NCBI GenBank assembly: GCA_963969345.1
Contig: OZ017770.1
Span: 6,953,246-7,017,245 of the forward strand
Direction of reading: 5' to 3'
Source: Turbatrix aceti
Lineage: Eukaryota; Nematoda; Chromadorea; Rhabditida; Panagrolaimidae
DNA: 64,000 bases
Below the pieces are notes generated by a model. The model did not search any database. It had not been told where the DNA came from and saw only the letters and a program-made list of their open reading frames with translations. Positions 1 to 11,200 of the stretch are shown one piece after another. Each line of letters starts with the position of its first letter. The stretch's first letter is position 1. The translations under genes were made by a program, and so were the position numbers.

Positions 1-2001
1 GAAAAGCGTGTTGCCGTTCTAAAACATTTTTCGATTAATTTCTAAATTAAAAAAAAATTGATTTGTAAAACAAACCGGGTTAAGCGTGCTCTGGGTGACC
101 AGTGTTCCACCGATGAGCACAGTGACCGTCGTCCTGGCCTCAAGGAAAGGCTCGCCATGGTCCGTAGCAATGACAGTCAATCGATGTTCTCCAAAGTGCT
201 CGGCAGTGAATTCTCCATTTACCTGTACATCGCCTTGGCTGCTGATGGAAAACAGTCTGTTCATTGGTGGCATGATTCGCAGAGTAACGTGTCCGTTGTC
301 TTCAAAATCCAAGTCCCTGATCTTCAGGCGACCGATTCTCATATTTGGCTTAAATTCATTGATATCATCAACATTGAGGCGCAATGTGATAGGTTGTGGA
401 TCCAAGAATTCAGGGCTATTGTCGTTGACATCGGTGACTGCAACTTGCAAAATAGTCCAGTACAACGCCTGATCTGGATACCGAGAACGGGCCTCGATTT
501 GCAGAGTATACACATCTGTTTGTTCACGATCAAATTTGTCAATCGTTGTAATGACACCTCTGCAAAAAAATGCAGTAGAAAAAAAACAATATAAAGTTGG
601 TCACTTACGTGTCAGGATCGATAGCGAATTTTCCGTCTTCGTTGCCGTCGGCAATGAGGAAATAGACCTTAGAGCGAGTTTCTTCATCGCCAAGCACAGC
701 AACGATAGCCTTGGGAGGGGTAGCCTCGCTGATTTCGGTAACCAGAGTCTGTACGGGTTCCGTGGTCTCCTCGATAGTAGTGCGCCGCAAGGCTGGAGAT
801 GTGAAAATGGGCATCAGTGGTGGAGCACGGGTGTAGGGACGCTCTTGGATGTGTCTTTGCTGGGCAATTGGCAGTGGTACAGGCATCATGGTTTGCGCAT
901 ACTGATTTTGGGAGAACGCAATAGGAGTGATGGGTTGAGGGGATACGACGCTCTGGCCAGCAGTTGCGGCCACGGCACCGGCTGCAGCACCCAGAGAAGC
1001 ACCTCGATGAGCGGCATCATAAATATCGAAATTCTCGTCCAATGCGTGGATAAGAATTACGGTTTTGCCCATGAGTCCGCCGCCGTCCATGGCCTCTAAG
1101 AGGACCTGATAGTGCTCTCCCGGAGCTAGAGGACCGACAGCACGCAGCTCATTTGTGGCCTCATCATACCGGAACGACTCATAAGGAGCACCCGTAACCT
1201 GTCCGATGCGATATGTAATTCTTCCAAATTTCCCCGCATCCAAGTCAGTTGCCGCGACCTGAATTTCAAAGAAAAATGTTGTTTAAAAAAAGTTAATTAA
1301 TTTTGAAACAACCTTAATGACTTTGCGTTCTTTTGAATTTCGTGCTGAGACATTTGCGGTCAAGATTGGAGAATCGAAGGTCGGAGGATTGTCGTTAACG
1401 TCAATAATGTGAATTGTCAACGAAATCGGCTCTGATGACCTGACTGGGTCAGTCTCGACCTCACGCGCTTGAACGTGCAACTGGTAAGTGGATGCGTTGG
1501 TGTCCGCGTCGATATCTGCATTGTTGAGGTAAAGGTAACCCCGTTGGTCGACAGCAAACTTTTCAGCTCCGTACCCGGTTAACACGTATTGGTAGATGGC
1601 TGGTGGCATGCCAGGTTTCTGGAAACAAGCATTATGCAAAGATGGACTTAAAGGTGAAAACAAAAAAAAACAAAACAAACCAGATCGGCGTCATCAACTA
1701 GAATTTGCAATGAATCTGCATGCAAGGATGGAGAAATTCTGACAGTTGTTCCTACTTCGGACAATTCAGGCAAATAGCCTTCCGTTGATTTTACCTAAAA
1801 TGACCGCAATCATTTTTTTTTCAGAAACCAAACACTTTAAAAACGTACTTTTAAAACAGGAGGGTGTAATGAAGGTATGGGGGTGTCATCACTGCTGTCA
1901 TCTGATTCGTATACGTTATTTGCCAGTGCAAATGTATATAACGGTATGATTAGCGTCAATATCACCCGTACACTTCTTTGCGTCCATTTGACGCTCACCA
2001 T
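1..2001 (-). CDS. Cadherin-family adhesion protein, N-terminal part (runs off the left edge)
   Basis: This is a calcium-dependent adhesion or signalling receptor of the cadherin superfamily. The start is set at the ATG at 2001, which opens a signal peptide (MVSVKWTQRSVRVILTLI, ending near FALA). Exons follow at about 1837-2001, 1682-1793, 1313-1620, 605-1256 and about 80-556. The calcium-linker motifs DVNDNPP (near 1400) and DVNDNSPEF (near 420), the LDFEDNG and DREQTD motifs, and the ATDHGEP stretch are typical extracellular cadherin (EC) repeats. At least three EC repeats are visible; the transmembrane and cytoplasmic parts lie beyond the edge. Between two repeats (about 770-1030) sits a spacer of about 80 residues rich in Ala, Pro, Gln and Thr, unusual for tightly packed EC arrays. 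I cannot assign a particular cdh orthologue. Confidence 0.85.
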
Positions 2002-4890
2002 CGTGGTTTTGGAAAAGTTGAAACAGTTGGTAGACAAACTTTGATTTTCTTATTATTGTCCAATAACAATTGTAGAATAATTAAACATTGCAATCGCCGC
2101 AGAGCCCTACAAAAAAAATCAGCATTAGGACATCAGAAAAAAATTATTACGGTAACAAAAAATAAAATATACCAAAAAAAACGAATAGGATTTTCATAGA
2201 GTAAACATAGGCAAGTCTGCTTATACGGCTTCAAAGGAAACGAAACACAAAGTTGAAAGACAATCTTTTTTGGCGTTGTTTAGCGCTAGGGTGTACAAAA
2301 CGGTTTTCTTTCCGTCGTAAACGGTCAGCGACGCAAATTCAAGAAAATAGGCAGTCAGCAAAAAGTCAATCCCGTACGATCGGTGGAGCATTTCACTCGC
2401 ACGTCATGTCGGATTTGGTCACAATGCTGTGAGGAAAAAGAAAGTAAAAGTGTCCGCGCAACCTATCGACGATGCACCGCACATTTGGGGGAGCAGTGAT
2501 GGCCACAAGGGGTGTGTTTGTGTGTTTGACAACAGTTATTAAAAACAATTGAACATACCGATTAAATTACAAACTTACAAAATCAAGTATCAAAGCCAGA
2601 AGGCAGTTCAAAGCCAGAAAGAAAGCGCGGAGGTTAACTACCGTTTGGGTAACAACATCTGATGGAATTCTTAACCCTCCCTCTAACGAATGTACAAGTG
2701 ATCATCAAGTCGATGTTCGAGTAGCTACAAAAAACGAACAAGAGAGATAACTCGTGTCTCTCTCTCAAAACCATTACTAACACCTTGGGGGCTACTCAAG
2801 AGTTACCTAAGAAAGCCAACCGCTGGAGTGACATCTCAAAAGGCTTAGAAGTATGTATCTTGAACCCCGAAACAAGAATAAAAAAAAGGTTTTTTCGTTT
2901 ATGAACAATATTTCATAAATCCTTTCTGGATTGTTATACACACACATAAAAAACACAGTAGCTAATGGAATGATAGGGGAGAGAACAAAAGGCGATGCAT
3001 TCAAGCGCTTACAATAATAAGTAGACACAAATTGTAATGACAGCTAAAGTCGCTAAAGAAGCTAAAGGTGACGTGCGCCTTGGTTCGCCCTCTGGTCCGA
3101 TCATCAACACTGTGATGCGAGACGTGAGGTGAGGGAACGCAATTCATCCCTACGTAGAAGTGCGTTAGAGATCTTGTCTGTCCACTAATTTTTGTCAATT
3201 GACCAAACGACTCCTATTATCTGGCCAAGCAGTGACCAGTGCGCGGAGAGGCGCTTACGGGTGCAAGTTGACAATGCTAGGGAGTATTTTATGGGACAAT
3301 GTCAGGAATAAAAGCAAATCTAAGCTAGTGCAAAGCTATCCATAAATTAGTGCGAAATCACAAAATAAGGTACATAGCAAAAAGCCAAATTACACGATCG
3401 CGATTAACAAATTCACGATAAACCCTTGCAGTTATTAGAGTTGTGTTGTATGCAGTGGTCATCCGCTACTTTATGAAGCGGACGTGTAGGACTCAATCTT
3501 GGCAAACATACTCGCGTTTGTTCAAGTCAGTGTCGAATCATTCCAAGGCTCTCGAAGATCTGTCAGCGAACGTACATCGGAACTGTCCTCCAAGAGGCAG
3601 CCGTAATGGCGAGACAGAAAGACAACGAACATACCATATCGAGTTGACTCTGTACCGGAATATCGAACGGAAGTTATTTGACACCGATCAAAACAAAGAA
3701 CCCTTCTCCCTGAACTCTAACACTGAAGCTGACAGCTTTAAACTAAGTTATGAAAAGCTACAAAACCTAAATATGGCCAAGGTATGGATTGTGCGCACAG
3801 TCGCACGACAGGTTTGGACTGTTATAAACACAAATTGAGGGGATTGAATGAAAAGCAGTACGGAAAAGTAAAATTTTGACTAGTCATAATGTTCATCAAG
3901 AGGATTCATTCAATGGAATGTTCTTGTGATTGACCGCGAGTGAAAACGATTTTGATTCTAGTGAAACAATGATTTGTTCGAAAATAACCGTTAAAGGGAT
4001 TTGACGGTCAAGCAGGAGTTCGTCGGTTTTTGTTCTACATGGTCAGGGGACAACTGCAATCCCGAACAAACAAGGGCTTTACGCTTTTACCATTTATTTC
4101 AATGTTTGCGTTTTGTTCTTGTCTTAATGGAACATACTTGTCAAAAGCATGCGATGCAAGCAGTGTTTTCGGATTTTTTTCTTTGCTTCGGAAAGATCTG
4201 ACTCGGTCTCTTTCTTTGGTGCTGTGCTCTGCGGAGTTCCTCACGGGGCATACAGTTTCGGGTCTTTTCACATCTCAGACAAAAAAATGTGAAGCAGGGT
4301 ACAGCATCGATGCGTAATTTTTTCGATCACCGACAAATTGTTTGTTAACAGGCTGAATGCAGTACGAAGATAATAGCAGAAAAAAATCCCTCTATCAAGG
4401 ACGCAATTGTTTATTGCGTGTTTTGTACAAACACGCCAATAGAGCGTGATTGTGACAGTTGTCAACGGCAGGGGAGTCAAGGAATGAGGATGTGTCTCCG
4501 AGATCTCTTTTCACACTGAGCATAGCAAAGTGATTCGGTCGATTTTTTTTCATTTGTCGTTAACGAGACGACATAGACCGCAGTTTTAGCTATAGCTATG
4601 ACCCGAGATATTTTTTTTCACACAGTTTTAAATTTGAATCATATGTTACGAGTACAATGCAAAATATATGGCACATATGATTTGCCAGATTTTATTATGA
4701 TCGATATTGACTTTTATTGCTTGTCTGTGATCATAGGCTCATAAAAGCTCAACTTGAACGTTTTTGAGTCAGTTGATGATTTAATGTTTGCTCAGATTAT
4801 CTCTCAAGGGCCGCGTCTTCAACGAATTTATCCAGTGTGAAGGGTTTTCAATATATAAAAAATATTTTTTTAGAAAAATAGTTACTTAAA
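2002..4890. other. Long spacer between divergent genes
   Basis: This is the 2.9 kb between the cadherin start and the small membrane protein gene. It presumably holds the promoters of both. It is AT-rich with several A or T runs. An open frame of 131 codons at 3443-3838 (+) has no recognisable domain and no splice context, so I do not call it a gene. I see no RNA gene or clear repeat. Confidence 0.5.
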
Positions 4891-5076
4891 ATGCGTCGAG
4901 CTTCAACTTCGTCGGCCCGTCGGCAATCGTTGGTCGAAGCCGCAGAAGCGCATTTCGACAAGAACACGCTCATCCTCATCGTCAACGTCTTGATTCTCAT
5001 TTTGCTCATGGGTCTTCTCTACATCCTGGCCACATCGGCAATGAACGTCGGTGCCAAGCATCACGACGAAAACTGA
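4891..5076 (+). CDS. Small single-pass membrane protein, 61 residues
   Basis: This is an intronless 61-residue frame. Residues 1-25 are basic and Ser/Arg-rich (MRRASTSSARRQSLVEAAEA) and resemble a phosphorylation-prone cytosolic tail (RRxS twice). Residues about 27-50 (LILIVNVLILILLMGLLYIL) form one strong transmembrane helix, followed by a short polar tail ending KHHDEN. The architecture suggests a tail-anchored or small integral membrane protein. Codon use is regular and the GC content is higher than the flanking AT-rich DNA, which supports a real gene. It converges on prx-2 with a gap of about 200 bp. I do not recognise the family. Confidence 0.6.
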   Translation: MRRASTSSARRQSLVEAAEAHFDKNTLILIVNVLILILLMGLLYILATSAMNVGAKHHDEN

Positions 5077-5286
5077 TTGCCCCCGACCCCATGGAATTTA
5101 AAAACGGTTTTCCGAAGTATTTGAGCGACCAACACATCGTCTAGCTTTCTTTCGTCTTACGTATTTTCTTTTGCAAAATTTCGTAAACCGTGTTTGGGTT
5201 GTATGTTTTGAGTATTATTAGACGAATGAATAACATCTCTAGAACCGCATGTTCGTATAACACAATTATTAGCTTTTCTTTTCTTA

Positions 5287-6851
5287 TCATCGACCCGTAT
5301 TCCATCCCATGACCAAATGTTCGCCGTTTTTGGCAAGTCGCAGTCCGCAGCGAGGACACTCGACGTCAGTGTCGTAGCAGTAGTAGCAGAAGACGTGGGG
5401 ACATTCTTTGAGTCCCACGGCTTTGGCATTTTGAACGGGAATTACTGCTGTTTTTTCGCATCTCGCACAGGTCAACGGCGAGAAAGGCCGCAGCTGGAGT
5501 TGAGAGAGCATTCGATTGTTTTCAGGTTGCGACATCACGCACCTGGCCCGCCAGCGGGTGTAAAGGTGACGTAAAGCTGTTCCGAGCGGTAAGAGCAACA
5601 ACATTACATCGCGAAAGCTGTGCCAAAGCAGCTCACGGTTTAAACTAGTGTAGTTAATCGCTCCTGGAAAAAAATAAAAACAACTGTCGTGTCAACTGGC
5701 CACCGAAGCGTGTCATAAAATATCTCTCACCGAGCATTGGCGTCGTGATATACTCTGCTCGACAGCGCAGTAATCGTTCGGCAAAAGTAGAGTATCCGCC
5801 TTGATTCAGGAAATAAAGATGGTGTATAAAGTTCAGTAGTTTTTCAAATCCCATTATTTTTCTCAGCCTTTCTCTTCGGTCACCGTTCCCATTGCCAGTT
5901 GCAGTGAGTCCTTTTTTCATGGCGTAAGGCAAGACAACTGCAGCTATAAAATGCAATATTGCTTTTCGAGGAGAGTAGAAGCGGTAGGCAATGCCCATCA
6001 TTCGTTGTCCCGGTGAATTGCCATGCAGCAATCGATGCGACCACAGCGTTGCACAGATCAAAAGTCGGATCTCCTCCTTGTATTGCTGCCAAAATAAGCT
6101 CAAAGGAAAGTGTCAGGGTTCATTTTGGAATTTCTTCACGAAACTTTGCCAAAAGTTTGGTTTTACTATGAGAAGTTTATACTGAAAAATTCAGTTGCAC
6201 CGCTCATGATCTGACAGAGTTACGGTAGTCGAAAATCACGTTTTTGCCATTTTTGACGATTTTTGGCACGTTCTAGCTAAACAACTACGGCATTTTCAGA
6301 ACTAAGTGGTGTATCAGCCGACGTATTTTTTTATGGAGAATCAGTTAAAAATAAAATAACGTAGGGTTGTGACCTTGAAAAATGCCGAAACCAATGTTGG
6401 CATTGTGACCTCTTTTCAAATGCAAATTTCGGCATTTTTTAAGGTGACAAACCTAAATTTTTATATTTTTATCTGATTCTCCATGCAAAACTACGTCGAT
6501 TGATGCACACCCTGATTTTGAAAATAACGTTGTTCGTTAGCTAGAACGTGCCAAAAATCGTCAAAAATGGCAAAAACGTGATTTTCGACTACCGTAACTC
6601 TGTCAGATCATGAGCGGTGCAACTGAATTTTTCAGTATAAACTTCTCATAGTAAAATCAAACTTTTGGCAAAGTTTCGTGAAGAAATTCCAAAATGAACC
6701 CTGACACTTTCCTTGTCAGTGAAACGGGAAGCAAAGCAACGACGCTCGTCAACTCATTTTCGATGTACTGCTGAATCTCGGAGTCCAGAATATGGGAATC
6801 AATCTGGACGACGCGTAAAGCCGGGTGCCCACATGTTTGAGTCGATGACAT
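5287..6851 (-). CDS. prx-2: PEX2-like peroxisome biogenesis RING E3 ligase
   Basis: PEX2 is a peroxisomal membrane RING ubiquitin ligase which, with PEX10 and PEX12, ubiquitinates the import receptor PEX5. Exon 1 (about 6726-6851) encodes the N-terminal segment with LRVVQIDSHILDSEI, the counterpart of the VLRISQLDALELNKAL region of animal PEX2. Exon 2 (about 5731-6085) gives QYKEEIRLLICATLWSHRLL through RAEYITTPMLG. Exon 3 (5287-5664) starts AINYTSLNRELLWHSF, matching the family's MNRELLWH block. The C-terminus has a RING: CARC, then CPHVFCYYC, then CPRC. The stop is TGA at 5287-5289. The first intron (about 6086-6725) is 640 bp and is almost entirely a palindromic repeat element; the other is about 66 bp. 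The protein is about 285 residues, close to the family norm. Confidence 0.88.
6103..6715. mobile_element. Foldback (palindromic) MITE-like element filling prx-2 intron 1
   Basis: The left arm 6103-6280 and right arm 6537-6714 are inverted repeats of about 178 nt. By eye I find one mismatch (position 6160). The ends read AAGGAAAGTGTCAGGG and its complement. The inner parts (about 6281-6536) also pair, but with many differences, for example a shared AAAAATGCCGAAA and ATGGAGAATCAG. TCA flanks the element on both sides (6100-6102 and 6716-6718), a possible 3-bp target duplication. It has no coding capacity, so it would be a non-autonomous DNA transposon that folds back on itself. It leaves only about 10-17 nt of other sequence at each intron end. 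Confidence 0.85.
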
Positions 6852-7067
6852 GCTGCAAAGACGCTGACGAGTTCATAATTATTTAGATATTTGTTAAATC
6901 GAGTCAGACGTAAAATAAAAACCGTTAGATACGCGGCGCGCACATTGATTGTAGCGCCCTGCGAACCGAGTGGGTTGTTGTCATGACTACTATGTACTAC
7001 CCTTCGCTCGCCCAGCCCGCTCTTGTACCCGGTGCAAGGCGCAGCTGCAGATAGTACTGGAAGCGAC

Positions 7068-7341
7068 GATGAGACCAACTTTGGTGTGGATCGAAAAGCT
7101 TGGCGCAGATGATACCAAACGAGATCAGAGGTTAGTTAGTCTTGCATAATCAGTCATTGCCTGCAGTACCCTTTCTTTTTCAGCATCAACATGCTCATTC
7201 AGAGCGGCGTCATCAGCGAGGGAAACGCGGTAACCGCCACCGCTTCGCTCAGGTGGGTCTTCACTTGCTATCACATCTACACCGGTGTCATGTTTTATAT
7301 CACCATATCGCGAATGACAAAATTATGCTGGTAACTGTGTG
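7068..7341 (+). CDS. Doubtful small two-exon ORF
   Basis: A possible exon from the ATG near 7068 (MRPTLVWIEKLGADDTKRDQ) ends at an AG/GTTAGT donor. It could join in frame, after a TTTTTCAG acceptor near 7187, to a second exon (INMLIQSGVISEGNAVTATA and on) ending at a TAA about 7339-7341, for about 70 residues. The splice signals are good and GC content is raised. However, no known domain is visible, the protein is very short, and the gene would be head-to-head with prx-2. It may equally be part of a promoter region. Confidence 0.22.
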
Positions 7342-7389
7342 AATTGCAATTAAGGGGAAACAGACGCTCGCCCGTTCCTTTGGGCATGT

Positions 7390-8186
7390 TTAACCGAAGC
7401 GAAGGAAGTTAGGCTTGCGGTATTCGCGTTCGAATGCCTCATCGTCGCCGTGTGAGCGGCCGAAGCGCAGGAAGTTGTTGCTCTTGCCGAACCGGAGGAA
7501 GTTGGGGTTCACATCGTCGGCGCGCTTGCCGAAGCGCAGGAAGTTGGGATCAGCAGACTTGGCCCATCTCACGAAGTTGTCATCGGTTGAGCGACCTAAA
7601 AATTGTTTTGTTCACAGATTGCGGGGGTAGGTATTTTTGACGAACTCACCAAAACGCAAGAAGTTAGGCTCAGTGCTGCGTTTACCAAATCGAAGGAAGT
7701 TCTGCTGTCCGGACTTTCCGAAGCGAAGGAAGTTGTTTTGGGGAGCCGATCGACCGAATCGCAAGAAGTTAGGATCTGAATTGGCTTTCTTACCGAATGT
7801 AAGATCTCCTGAATTCCAAAGGGTAATAGTACTGTTTTTCTTAGACTACGAGGGCTTCAAAGTGATAATATCGGACGGACAACTCACCAGATGATCGGCC
7901 AAAGCGAATGAAATTGGGCTTGCGCTTCTCCAATGTCTTCTTGGCTTCTTCAATGTCGCCGTCGCAGTTTAGGCCTAGAAGCTCTTGAATATGGGCCTGC
8001 TCTTCGGCATCCAACTGCTCGTAAGCAGTGCAGAAGGAAGTTTTTTCGGACGATTCACAGCATTTGCAAGATGCCTGAAGTGAAGCGTAGTTGATCTACG
8101 GTGCCCGAAAAGCGCTTACTTACCTCTACCACGAAGCAGGCCAAGACGGCGAGAACGGCCGCTTGGTGGGTCTTGATGGACATCAT
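7390..8186 (-). CDS. flp-1: FMRFamide-like neuropeptide precursor, flp-1 type
   Basis: This precursor would be cleaved at basic residues and amidated at Gly to give a family of PNFLRFamide peptides that modulate locomotion and other behaviour. The signal peptide starts at the ATG at 8186 ([20 protein letters not shown]). A short spacer region with [16 protein letters not shown] follows, then [79 protein letters not shown] and a terminal KPNFLRFG. The [10 protein letters not shown] copy and terminal KPNFLRFG are hallmarks of C. elegans FLP-1. Three introns have good GT/AG boundaries. One repeat reads [11 protein letters not shown], lacking both the RF motif and the amidating Gly. The gene is divergent from daf-10, as expected from the tight flp-1/daf-10 linkage known in C. 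elegans. Confidence 0.95.
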
Positions 8187-8297
8187 TGGAGTGTCTTGTT
8201 TCCAACTAATTTGAGCGTTTTATACCAGCACGATTAATATTTTTATAGTGCGTAAAAGGCTTCTTGTTTAAATTTAATAAAATTAGCACATGGGTTC
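8187..8297. promoter_or_regulatory. Shared promoter interval between flp-1 and daf-10
   Basis: This short interval separates two head-to-head genes. It is AT-rich with a TTTATA stretch near 8219-8226. daf-10 orthologues are normally driven by an RFX/DAF-19 X-box, but I saw no convincing X-box by eye between 8187 and 8433. Regulatory content is inferred from position only. Confidence 0.4.
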
Positions 8298-11200
8298 ATG
8301 TCGTCTTCGTGGGATATGTCCTCTCCGCCCCGCGTGATGCCATCTATTCCACAAAACGGCATTTTGCATAATTGCGGAAGAAAAGATCTCAAAATTTGTA
8401 AAGGCCAAATAATCATGTCATCATTTTTTTCAGAGACGCTAGGTCAGCATGCATCTACGACATAGCTTTCAGCCCAGATGGGGCGCAATTAATCGTTGCT
8501 ATTGATAACAAAGTTTTGGCACTAGACGCGACAACTGGATCCGTCATCATGAATTCCAAAGGTGGCCCGATTTGAAAATTGTAAAAACGTACAGTTTTAT
8601 ACAAAATCTATTTTTCAGCACACAAGGAAACGGTGTACGCTCTCGATTACGCTCAAAGCGGTGAAAGGTATGCTTCTGGATCTCAAGACAGACAAGTCAT
8701 TATTTGGAACGAGCAACACGAAGGCATGCTTAAATATGCCCACAGCGAGGCTATCCAGGCGATCGCCTTCAGTCCAACGTCTAATTCACTGCTGTCTTGT
8801 TCAGTGACAGATTACGGTGTCTGGTCGCAGATAGACAAGAACGTAAGCAAGCAAAAATCAACGAGCAGGTGCACGTGTTGTGCGTGGAATCACGACGGCA
8901 CGAAATATGCAGTTGGGCTCTATGACGGAACTGTCATTATTCGATCCGTCACAAACGTGGCCATCGGAGAGGTAATCGGAGTCGTGCATCGGCCATCAGG
9001 AGAGCCAGTATGCTGCGTTCGATTTGGCGCTCCTCGACAACTCTCAAAGTAGGTAAATCAAAACTAAGCAGGTTTAATTTGTTTTTGTTTTTTTTTTCAG
9101 TGTGCATGTTGACGAGATATTGGCAGTGGGTGACTGGAATCAGACTGTGGGTTTTTACAGTAGTGGCGGACTGAGCATCAACAAGCCAGACAAGTACCTC
9201 AACTTCATTCCCACCGCCATGGAGTACATGACTTTCAACGACGGTCAGTTTCTGGTTCTGTCAGGCAGTAATCGCCAGGTTACACTGCACACCAGAGATG
9301 GCACTGATTTGGGCTTGGTTGCTACGCTGGACAACTGGTGCTGGAAATTAAAACAAAGGCCCAAGACAAATTACATAGTCACCGGATGCGTGGATGGGAG
9401 CGTGGCGTGCCACCAGGTACTCTTTAGCACTGTTCACGCCCTGCACCGTGAATATTACTCGTGTCGAGACCAAATGACTGACGTCATTGTCCAGAATCTC
9501 AGCAGAAATACAAAAGTGAAAATTAGGTGCAATGATCTCGTCAGAAAAGTGGCAATTTACAATCAACGGCTGGCCATTCAACTCAGCGACCGGCTATTAA
9601 TTTACCGGCAGTCTTCTGGCGACAAGGATGGCGAAGCTTTGGAGTACAAACTCATGGATAGGATAACGGAGTCTTTTGACTGCTCTCTTCTCGTCATCTG
9701 TGCGTACAACTTAATTTTATGCCACGAACGGCGGCTGTTGTGCTATGACTACAAGGGCATCAAGCAGCGAGAATGGCTCGTGGAAAGCCTAATTCGTTAT
9801 ATACGTGTCATTGGGGGCCCACCAGGACAAGAAGAGCTTTTGGTGGGTCTGCGCAGTGGTACGGTCATGAAGCTTTTTGTCGACAACCCTTTCCCGATCG
9901 TAATGACCCAGCTGAGCAGTTCTATTCGCTGTGTGGACATGTCGGCATCAAAACGAAAGATGCTAGCCATCGAAGAAATGGGCCAGTGCGTTTGTATCGA
10001 TACACATACCAAAGAAGTCCTCTGGGTTGAACGAGCCAACAACAGCGCTGTATTCAATATGGATAACGAAAATCTGGCCTGCTTTTCTGGTAGCGGAGGA
10101 TTGTTGGGAATCAAAGCCAATGGTTTTCAGATGTCTATCCAGAGAATTCAAGTAGGCATTTTTGCCAAAAAAAAACAAGATTCATGCAAAAAAATATTTT
10201 TTTTCAGGGGTTTGTAGTGGGATTCTTCGGCAAAAATATTCACGCTCTGCATCTTTACGTTATGAATACCGTGGAAATCCCGTTAACCATCCATCTTTTC
10301 CAATACTTGGAAAAAAAGATGTATAAGTAGGTAACATTGTTTAAACAAAAAAATCATGATGCTGTATTTTTTTCAGAGAAGCTTATGAACTAGCATCGCT
10401 AGGGGTCACGGAGAGCGACTGGAAAGCCTTTGGACTCCAAGCTTTGGAAAACCTTCAGTTGGAAATTGCTAAAAAGTGTTTCAGCAGAATCAAGGATAGT
10501 GAAATTCTATTACTCATTGCCGAAGTTGAAGTAAGAGATACCAATGAATTCTTTAATTGATATTCTCTTTAGGAAATGCAAAAACGCGGCGAACCCAAAC
10601 CCATGCTCGTCGCGTACATATATGCCATGCTCGGGAAGTTCAAAGAAGCAGCGACAATTTACCAAGAAAACGGATACGAACAACGGTCTTTGGACATGTT
10701 CAGCGATCTGCGCATGTTCGATCAAGCACAGGTAAATTAATAATTCCATGATGGTTTTTAAAATTTTGGCATATTTGCAGGAAATGCTATCAAAAGCATC
10801 AGTTGAAACCCAACGCGCGCTGATGAGAAAAAAGGCAGACTGGGCAGAGAACTCGAACGATGCCAAGATGGCCGCTGAAATGCTCATGGCATCCAGAGAT
10901 TACGACAAGGCTCTGACAATCATGATTAACAATGATTGGCTTGATATGTGAGCTGACAATGCAAAAACAAAAAAATGAACGAAAGTTGTTTTTTAGGATC
11001 GTAAACGCAATGAGAAAAATAGATCAGAGTGATTCGGACTCATACAGGCGCATAGGCGAATACCTGGTCAGGAAGAAGGAATACGCAATCGCGGTGACGT
11101 TGTTCCAGTCACTCAACGACTACAACTCCATTCTCAAGATGCACATATCAGCAGAACATTGGGATGACGCAAGTTTCTTTTTTTTAATATCCCTCGTATT

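Noticed and set aside
3443..3838. 131-codon open frame on the + strand in the left spacer
   Set aside because: No recognisable domain, no signal peptide, and no splice or neighbour support; it fits chance in a 2.9 kb spacer.
8187..8433. RFX/DAF-19 X-box expected upstream of daf-10
   Set aside because: No sequence close to the consensus was found by eye; a matrix scan is needed.
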